Positions 57,386 to 64,000 of a stretch of DNA of 64,000 nucleotides are shown here, piece after piece. Location: NCBI GenBank assembly GCA_026214975.1, contig CM047814.1:21289541-21353540 (forward strand), given 5' to 3'. Position numbers and translations under genes: made by a program. The notes beneath the pieces are model-generated. The model was not told where the DNA came from. It did no database searches and saw nothing but the letters and a program-made list of their open reading frames with translations. The first letter of the stretch is position 1. Each line of letters begins with the position of its first letter. This DNA is from Gentiana macrophylla. Taxonomy: Eukaryota; Streptophyta; Magnoliopsida; Gentianales; Gentianaceae.

Positions 57386-58937
57386 ATGGGTGCTCTCGAC
57401 CATCTCTCCGATCTCTTCGATTGCTCAAGTGGGAGCTCCAGGCACAAGAGACGAAAGCAATTGCAGGTAATTAATCTACTCTTTTTTTTTTATTTTTTTA
57501 ATTGACAATTAACTCGGAATGGATTTTAGTTTGGGTGTTGAGTTTGTCCTGAAAGTATATACTTTGGTAAGGGAAAGATCTATTTCAGATCTGACAGAAC
57601 AAAGATCTGGTAATGGGATATTCTATTTTTTTGATTCTAGTTCTCAACACTTGCTGGATTTAATATACTGTTTTCTCGCCTTTTTTTAAAAGCAAACCTT
57701 CTGCTGCTGTACGCCTGTACCTAGTATATTTCCTCCACTTGGATATGCTTTTGAATTTGGTTATTTTTTACTCTTAAGTCTAAAAATTAGCTTGAGGTGC
57801 TGATTCTGAACGTCCGAATCAGTCAGATTAAGTGGATTCGAATCTAATCAAGTTGAATTGGTTAAAATAAATAAGCTTGAAGCTCAGATTAAAGCTCAGA
57901 TTAGAGTAAAATCCTCTGATTCCAGAATTTTTAAGCTGTTGTAGCGTAGTTGAATGCCTGTAACTCGTGAGGCACTCGTGCTCAACTCGTAAAGAACTTA
58001 TTCGGGTTTTTCGAGCTCAAGTCGACTTAATCGAGTCAAGTATTTGACGAGCTAGGCCCGGGCTTGCCCTATTGTATAAAAGATTGCCATATTGTATAAA
58101 AGAAATAATGATTATAAATGAAAAATTGAAATTATGATCTGAGTCGAGTTGTATTGAATACTTAACGAGTCGAGTACTCGAGTTTGTTCCGACTTTTTTA
58201 TGGCACGATCAAGCTTGAGCCGAGTATTTTAGTTGAGTCAAGCTCGAGCCCTAGACAGTAAACAATCGACCCGGCTTGGCTCGGCTCAATTACAGCCCTA
58301 TTTATTCAATGCATATGAAAAAGACTCATACTATGTGGAAAGGTAATGCTACTACCAATACTACCACAGTTATGTGCCACGAATTCGACACGATCGACAC
58401 ATATTTACACTTTTGATTATAATGGACTTCGTATACTACTTCATCAACTTGTTGTAAACAAAAATATATTGTGTCAATCGGTAATAAGCCCATTGTTTAT
58501 GCGGTGATTCTATTTTGAGATGGGTTTTCTTCTTTTGTCTGTATCAGACGGTGGAGGTAAAAGTGAAAATGGATTGCGAAGGATGCGAGAGAAAAGTTCG
58601 AAGATCAGTAGAAGGGATGAAAGGTGTGAGCTCGGTACAGATCGAGCCGAAACAAAGCAAGCTAACAGTGACTGGATACGTGGAGCCAAACAAAGTGGTA
58701 GCCCGTGTCGCCCACAGGACAGGTAAGAGAGCCGAGTTATGGCCATATGTACCGTACGACGTGGTTGAACATCCGTATGCACCTGGTGTCTACGACAGAA
58801 AGGCTCCTTCTGGGTACGTTCGTAACGTTGAGTACTACGACCCACGTATGTCGCAGCTTGCTCGTGCCAGCTCTACCGAGGTTCGGTATACTACTGCTTT
58901 TAGTGACGAAAATCCCTCTGCATGTGCTGTCATGTGA
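57386..58937 (+). CDS. Heavy-metal-associated isoprenylated plant protein (HIPP26-like clade)
   Basis: Two exons, 57386-57466 and 58548-58937 (GT-AG intron of 1081 bp, phase 0), give 156 aa, the usual size for the one-domain HIPP20-27 clade. The N-terminus is MGALDHLSDLFDCSSG. The HMA domain (about residues 28-92) has the metal-binding MDCEGC (CxxC) in VEVKVKMDCEGCERKVRRS. A Tyr and Pro-rich stretch (WPYVPYDVVEHPYAPGVYD) follows, and the protein ends CAVM, a CaaX farnesylation box. Such proteins bind heavy-metal ions and, once prenylated, associate with membranes or the nucleus. They are often stress-induced. The gene looks intact. Most relatives have three exons, so loss of one intron is possible. 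Confidence 0.93.
57955..58303. repeat. Possible TE fragment in the HIPP intron
   Basis: CTCGAG, GAGTCGAG and CGGCTTGGCTCGGCTC words end in AATTACAGCCCTA, which resembles one end of a common plant element whose termini read TAGGGCTGTAA. The opposite end was not found, so this may be a truncated copy. Confidence 0.35.
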
Positions 58938-59896
58938 CGGTCCTGATGTATCAATATGTATGAAGATGTGTATCTATCTATGGATCATAGAGAATCGATT
59001 CGAGCATGCATGTTTACTACTGCTTTATTTAGTGTGTTTATTATGGATAAAAGAATTGTCACTGTATTGAGGATTCGGTATGTTTTGTGTTTTTTATGTC
59101 TCCATAAATTCGTGTTTTTTTTTTTTTGGGGGGGGGTGGTGGGTTTCAATTTCCAGCAAGTACAGTTTATTTCATATGCATGCTATGTCATATTATACGA
59201 TTGTTTTAATACTAATGGGTATTGTATGTATTCGGTGGTGAATCCAGAAAAAAAAAAAAAAAAAAAAAATTCAGTTGATGCATAAATTGTTGTTGAACGA
59301 AATATTTTTTTCATTTCAACAGGGTCCCTAAACCCATTTAGTAAGATATAGATGATTCGCTCGTGAATTGTATCTTTACAACAGCATGCAACTTAGACCA
59401 AAACCGAGACCAGAACCAGATTACACAACTTGAAAAAAACAGATTATGCAGACTTATAAAGATGAAACTAAGCAGGTTCAGGGATGAGTTTATAACCAAT
59501 TAAAAGCAAGTTTAAGTAGACTAATGCTGACTAATAAACTGATTCCAAACCAAGCAACAAACATGGCACAAAATCATGGGTCACAATGCAAGAAATTAGT
59601 TCATATAAGCATGTAAGTAGTGAAAGTAAAGAGATAAAGTAGTGAACACATGATTTTATGGAGGTGTAATCTTTTAAGTGTTGGTCACCAAAACTAAAAG
59701 AAGTCGATCCTAGTGCCAAATTCTTCCTTTGGAATTAAACAATTTAAATTAGAAATTGATCACCACTTTTGGTTTACAATAGGCAACACCACTTTTCACC
59801 TTGATCTTCAAGAAAGCTACAATCTTTTGACTCCAAGGCTTCACCATTTAGCTCTTCAAGATTAATTCCTGATGCTCAATTATGTGGTCAATAAAC
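58938..59896. other. HIPP 3' UTR and intergenic
   Basis: 58938 to about 59250 is likely 3' UTR. T/G homopolymers lie at 59116-59137 and an A-run at 59249-59269. After that, 59280-59896 is AT-rich with no ORF of note. Confidence 0.55.
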
Positions 59897-60831
59897 TGTT
59901 AGGGAGTTTATAGGATGATTAGAACAATGATATCAAAACTTGAAATGCAAGATAACTTGATATGATCGCAGAGTCGATTTGGAAATCTTTCCTGCGAAAA
60001 TTATTCGTTCCCTTGAATTGCCTCCGGGAATTAACTCGAATATAATCACGGGATAAATCTGCTTCTCTTCCAATCTTTGGCAATAAGATGAAAGAATGCT
60101 ATAGAAGTTTTGTAGATATGTGTGTTTAAACTTGAGGCTTCAAGAATTTCAAAGAAAACAGAAAAATTGCTTCTCAAATTCTATTCTTGTGTTTTAAAAA
60201 TGAAGTTCCAAGTGTCCCTTTATGTGTGTGTGATGTTATACTAATATAACACTACATACACAACCTTTCAGAATCAGTTACCAGTCCAAAACCCGAAAGG
60301 ATACCAACAAAACCGACAAAAACTGCTCCAGAACTGCATACTGGACGCCCGTTTAGAATCCTGGACGCCCGTCTGAAGCATACTGGACGGGCGTCCAGTT
60401 TCTCAGACGCTCGTCCATCTGAACAGGTCACATCCTGTATGTAAATTCACACTTCAGACGCCCGTTTGACATCTTGGACGCCCGTCGAAGAATCTTTGGA
60501 CGCCCGTCCCGAAGCATTCTGACGACGTCCGCATTCCATCCAACCAGGTTACAGGTTACATCGTATGTAAATCCACCGCCAGGACGCTCGTCCGGTGAAC
60601 ACAGACGCCCGCTCGAAGTCAAACGCCGATCCATATGAAATGGACGCCCGTCCAATAAGCAGCAGAATTTGGATTTTGTTCAACACTTGATCTAACACTC
60701 TCGTAAGCTTGTAAATATCAATTGTAAGCATGCACCCCGCATCTCCTAACTCATATCGATTGTTTCAAGCTTACCAAACCTCAAACTAAGTCCAATAACA
60801 CTAAATCACATTGGTGATATAATCACCAACA
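59897..60831 (-). repeat. 3' LTR of the minus-strand copia element
   Basis: On the minus strand it starts TGTTGGTGATTATATCACC and ends CTAACA, 935 bp, directly after the PPT. A cluster of GACGGGCGTC-type motifs fills its middle (60341-60655). The end at 59897 is inferred from the TG/CA rule without a partner. Confidence 0.78.
60341..60655 (-). repeat. GACGGGCGTC motif cluster in the copia LTR
   Basis: Around a dozen copies or near copies of GGACGCCCGTCC (plus strand; GACGGGCGTC in the sense of the element) lie in 315 bp. The cluster is partly built as two about 125-bp repeats, each holding CAGGT.ACA and GTATGTAAAT.CAC spacers. One copy (60383-60396) is in the opposite orientation. Confidence 0.85.
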
Positions 60832-60832
60832 A

Positions 60833-60845
60833 TCCTCCCCCATTT
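60833..60845 (-). other. Polypurine tract of the minus-strand copia element
   Basis: The minus strand reads AAATGGGGGAGGA one base before the LTR start TGTTGG. Confidence 0.82.
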
Positions 60846-61373
60846 AGTGTAACCCTTGACTTAGTTAAAACTTTTCAACACACAACAATTCATCTTTCAA
60901 TGATAATATCACGCAGATTGAATTACCATCTAGTATATTACACATTCCAAAATATTCTAGTATTGGGGTGTGACTAAGCATTGAACCCCTTTACACATTT
61001 GAATACTTCAAAGATAATACACAAATGAATCAAGAAACAACTTCTATAGCTTGCTTGACACTCTTTATCCAGGCCTTGTGTCCATATCAATTCATGAGCA
61101 TGTAGAAAGCCAACCCTAACTTTCTTGAAGCGGCCAAACTTCATACTCATATAGGTGAGTCTTATTAATCGTGTACCTGCAACAACACTTTTTCATAAGA
61201 CTCATTAAGATTAATATCAACCTCACATGCATGCAGCTCAAAGACATACCTTCGGGACAAAACACATGTGCCAAATCTAAGTCACTAGGCCTTCCACATT
61301 GAATTCAGCCCCCAATGTCGTATTAAGAGGGAATTGGGTATCCTAATGCAAAGATTCAATGGGTTGTAGACCA

Positions 61374-62470
61374 TCATCCGACAACCGACTTGATGAACAA
61401 GTCCTTAGCCAATGCCTTGGTCAAATGATCGGCTAAATTCTTTTGAGATCTCACAAAAGCAACAGATATCACCCCGTGAGTGATCAACTCACGAATCGAG
61501 CTATGCCTAACTCCAATATGTCGCGACTTTCCGTTGTACACTTGACTATAGCATTTAGCCAATGTATTTTCACTATCACAATTGATAGAAATTGGTGATA
61601 TCGGTTTTGGCCACAATGGAATCTCGTAAATCAGATGTTTAAGCCATTCCGCCTCAAAAGCGGCGAAGCCAAGGCAATAAATTCGATTCCATTGTTGAGT
61701 TTGCATTACATGTTTGCTTCTTGGAAGCCCATGAAATGGCACCACCTCCAAGTAGAAACACCCAACCACTCGTAGAAGAATGATTTTCATTTGATATCCA
61801 ACTAGCATCCGAGTAGCCTTCTATAACCGAAGGATGTCCAACATAAGTTAAACCAAAATTTTTGGTAAACTTAAGATACCTTAACACACGTGTCACCGCA
61901 TGCCAATGAACACTACTTGGATTACTAGTATATCTACTAAGTTTTCCAACCGCGATATGCAATGTCCGGACGTGTGCTAGTCATTGCATACATCAAACAT
62001 CCTATAACTCGAGCATATTCAAGTTGAGACTCCGGATTACCCGAATTTAACTCAAATTTCTCATGAGGATCCATGGGAGTTCTTGCCGGAACAGAATTTT
62101 CACAATTGAATTTCTTCAACACTTTCTCGATATAGTGAGATTGTGTCAAAGTAATCCCTTTGTCATTCCTTATGATTTTTATTCCAAGGATAACATCCGC
62201 CTCCCCCATATCTTTCATTGAAAAACTTGATGACAAAAATGATTTACATTGGTCAACTTGATCTTGGTTTGTACCAAAGATCAACATGTCATCAACATAT
62301 AGACAAATGATTACACCTTTTCCGGTTTCATCAAATTTGCTATACAAACACTTGTCCATTTGGTTAAGCTTAAAACCATTAGACAATACAACTTCATCAA
62401 ACTTATTATGCCATTGTTTGGGAGCTTGTTTCAGCCCATACAGTGATTTTACAAGCTTACATACTTTATG
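61374..62470 (-). pseudogene. Copia reverse transcriptase and RNase H
   Basis: 62386-61937 gives the RT palm end: CLYVDDMLIFG (catalytic Asp pair), DMGEADVILGIKI and [20 protein letters not shown]. 61962-61374, in two overlapping frames, gives the connection and RNase [59 protein letters not shown] and NLADHLTKAL, with a stop at 61374-61376. Frame changes at about 61940 and 61700. Upstream, 62400-62640 is RT with more lesions. Confidence 0.87.
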
Positions 62471-63394
62471 CTCATTTCCGGTATCACAAAACCCTCCGGT
62501 TGTTTCATATAAATTTCTTCATCCAAATCCCCATTCAAGAAGGCTGTTTTACATCCATTTGATGGATAACAAGATTGTTAATGGCTGCCAAGGCAATCAA
62601 CAATCTAATAGTGGAGATTCTAGCAACCGGGCATAAGTATCAAAATAATCAATGCCTTCTTTTTTGTCTAAAGCCTTGTATCACCAACGGGCTTTATACC
62701 TTTCAATGATCCATCAATTTTCATTTTCTTTTAAAAATCCATTTGCAACCCAATGGTTTACAACGACGTGGAAGATCCGTTAATTTCACGTATCATTGCC
62801 TAAAATGGAATCCATCTCATCATTAATGGCTTCCTTCCAAAAGGCAACATCCCGAGACTCCATAGCCTCTTTATAAGTTCTAGGATCATCATCAATATGA
62901 TAACAATATGCATATTGAAATCCTACTTCATCTCTTGTACCCTCCACCAAATATGTTTGGAAATCGGGACCAAAAGATTTTTCTTTCCTTGCCCTTTTTT
63001 TCTTGAAGCTCCAAAGGCTCATCTTGTGACTCTACACCACCACAACTTTCTTTAAATCCAATGTTCATAGGAACAACATCTCTAGGCCTTGATATAGAAG
63101 AAAACCGACTTTCGTCAAAGAGAGCATCCCTTGATTCAATTATGGAATGAACTGCAATTTGAATCATTTGGTTCTAAAACATAGAACCTATATGCCTTGG
63201 AATGCAAAGCATATCCAATAAATATGCAATCAATGCCTCTTTCCCCAAGGTTTTAATCTTGGGATTGGGTAGTCTTACGATCGCCTACATCCCCAAACAC
63301 GCAAATAATGCAAGTTTGGCTTCTTCTTATACCAAAGCTCATATGGGGTAATAGGACTTTTTATTAGGAATCTATTCAATAAATAAAAAAGTCA
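62471..63394 (-). pseudogene. Copia integrase C-terminus and RT N-terminus, frameshifted
   Basis: Minus-strand pieces include YKEAMESRDVAFWKEAINDE (the RT-preceding segment EAM.S.D...W..A...E) at about 62940-62860 and SRDALFDESRFSS at about 63140, the copia integrase tail. Stops and frame changes near 62930, 63000, 63170 and 63390 break the region. Confidence 0.75.
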
Positions 63395-63991
63395 TCAACA
63401 TAGCTTCTCCCAAAAACCCTCACTCAATCCCGAGTAAGAAAGCATAGCATTCACCATCTCTTTTAGAGTTCGATTCTTTCTTTCAGCTATGCCATTTTGT
63501 TGTGGTGTATAAGGTGTAGTTCGTTCATGTATAATCCCACAAGATTCGAAAAATGGTGGATCAAAGTATTCTCCACCTCTATCCGTACGAAGTTTCTTTA
63601 TTTTAGTTTCAAGTTGCAATTCTACTTCGGTTTTAAACACTTTAAACTTTTCCATTGCCTCGTCTTTGGTAAAAAGCAAGTAAACATAACAAATACGAGT
63701 GCAATCATCAATGAAAGTAACAACATACTTTTTGTTTCCAAACGATGGTGTAGAACTAAATTCACAAAGATCACTATGAATAAGTTCCAAAATAGTAGAC
63801 GACCTTTCAACACCTTTGAAAGGTTGTCTTACAATTTTAGTTAAGTTACAAGTATCACACTTATTCATAGTCGTACTACAAACAGGAATTAAGTCATTTT
63901 TAGACATTTGCAACATTCTTCTAAAATGCACATGACCTAACCTTGCATGCCACAAGTATGAATCATCAACATTTACATGCATAACATTCAT
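63395..63991 (-). pseudogene. Copia GAG-pre-integrase and integrase core (partial at window edge)
   Basis: An open frame of 198 codons holds the zinc-binding WHARLGHVHF and CDTCNLTK, then the integrase core HSDLCEF, TFIDDCTRICYVY, RTDRGGEYF and YTPQQNGIAERKNRTL. This gives the D-D-E catalytic residues in expected order. It is the best-kept block of the element. It likely continues upstream beyond 64000. Confidence 0.88.
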
Positions 63992-64000
63992 AGCAGCATT

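Larger units (their letters stand above)
59897..64000 (-). mobile_element. Ty1/copia retrotransposon, 3' portion (runs off the right edge)
   Basis: Read on the minus strand: integrase at the window edge, RT, RNase H to about 61374, a 500-bp untranslated stretch, a purine tract (60845-60833) and the 3' LTR (60831-59897). Frameshifts occur in RT and the linker, but several blocks are long and open, so it is younger than family A. Its 5' LTR is outside the window. It is a different lineage from the Sire-like and family A elements. Confidence 0.88.

Noticed and set aside
1..64000. CRISPR arrays, operons, ribosome binding sites, attachment sites
   Set aside because: The window is plant nuclear DNA (GT-AG introns, plant LTR elements, SINE, MITEs); none of these was seen.

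Overview
This is nuclear DNA from a flowering plant, most likely a eudicot. It is AT-rich, host genes are sparse and intron-bearing, and most of the window is nested, decayed retrotransposons. I recognise only three intact-looking host genes: a peroxisomal hydroxypyruvate reductase (HPR1, minus strand, 20306-23063), a plastid-type high-affinity nickel/cobalt transporter-like membrane protein (plus, 37908-41014) and a heavy-metal-associated isoprenylated plant protein (HIPP, plus, 57386-58937). They belong to unrelated pathways (photorespiration, metal or membrane transport, metal binding). Nothing suggests they act together.

Layout. (1) 1-8845 is a three-layer nest. A plus-strand LTR element here called family A (3' part of its LTR 7576-8307, then leader) holds a Ty1/copia element (4506-7575). 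That copia element is in turn split by a minus-strand, internally deleted family A element (1-4505). (2) 8846-17261 is a minus-strand L1-type LINE. Its ORF1 is broken by two solo LTRs, each with a perfect 5-bp target duplication (12252-14043, GGTTA; 14782-17003, ATTCC). A plus-strand fragment of unknown origin abuts the LINE at 8846-9498. (3) 17262-20305 holds an inverted-repeat element and a 5'-truncated LINE tail with an RNase H domain. (4) 20306-23063 is HPR1. (5) 23064-26393 is intergenic, with tandem repeats and a near-perfect 40-bp inverted repeat. (6) 26394-35662 is a Sire-like Ty1/copia element with a perfect TSD (TATTG). It has lost protease, integrase and most of the reverse transcriptase but keeps gag remnants, RNase H and a long post-pol ORF region. 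(7) 35663-37907 holds a minisatellite, a decayed LTR-like stretch, a hAT-type MITE and a long hairpin. (8) 37908-41014 is the transporter gene, with an Au-type SINE in its intron. (9) 41015-46163 holds Stowaway- and Tourist-type MITEs and a minisatellite. (10) 46164-55344 is a complete but coding-dead family A element with two about 1.9-kb LTRs and TSD CTAAC. (11) 55345-57385 holds tandem duplications and a hAT-type element with a perfect 8-bp TSD. (12) 57386-58937 is HIPP. (13) 59897 to the window end is a minus-strand Ty1/copia element: 3' LTR, PPT, then RNase H, RT and integrase.

The most interesting signals are four. The HPR1 3' end encodes two alternative C-termini, one ending in the peroxisomal signal SKL through a GC-AG intron and one not. 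Clusters of a GACGGGCGTC motif occur in two otherwise unrelated LTRs. There are repeated CTG-to-TCG and CAG-to-CGA discordances between paired LTRs, which look more like base-calling errors at methylated CHG sites than evolution. The post-pol ORF region of the Sire-like element has stayed much more open than its pol. No CRISPR, rRNA or tRNA gene was seen.
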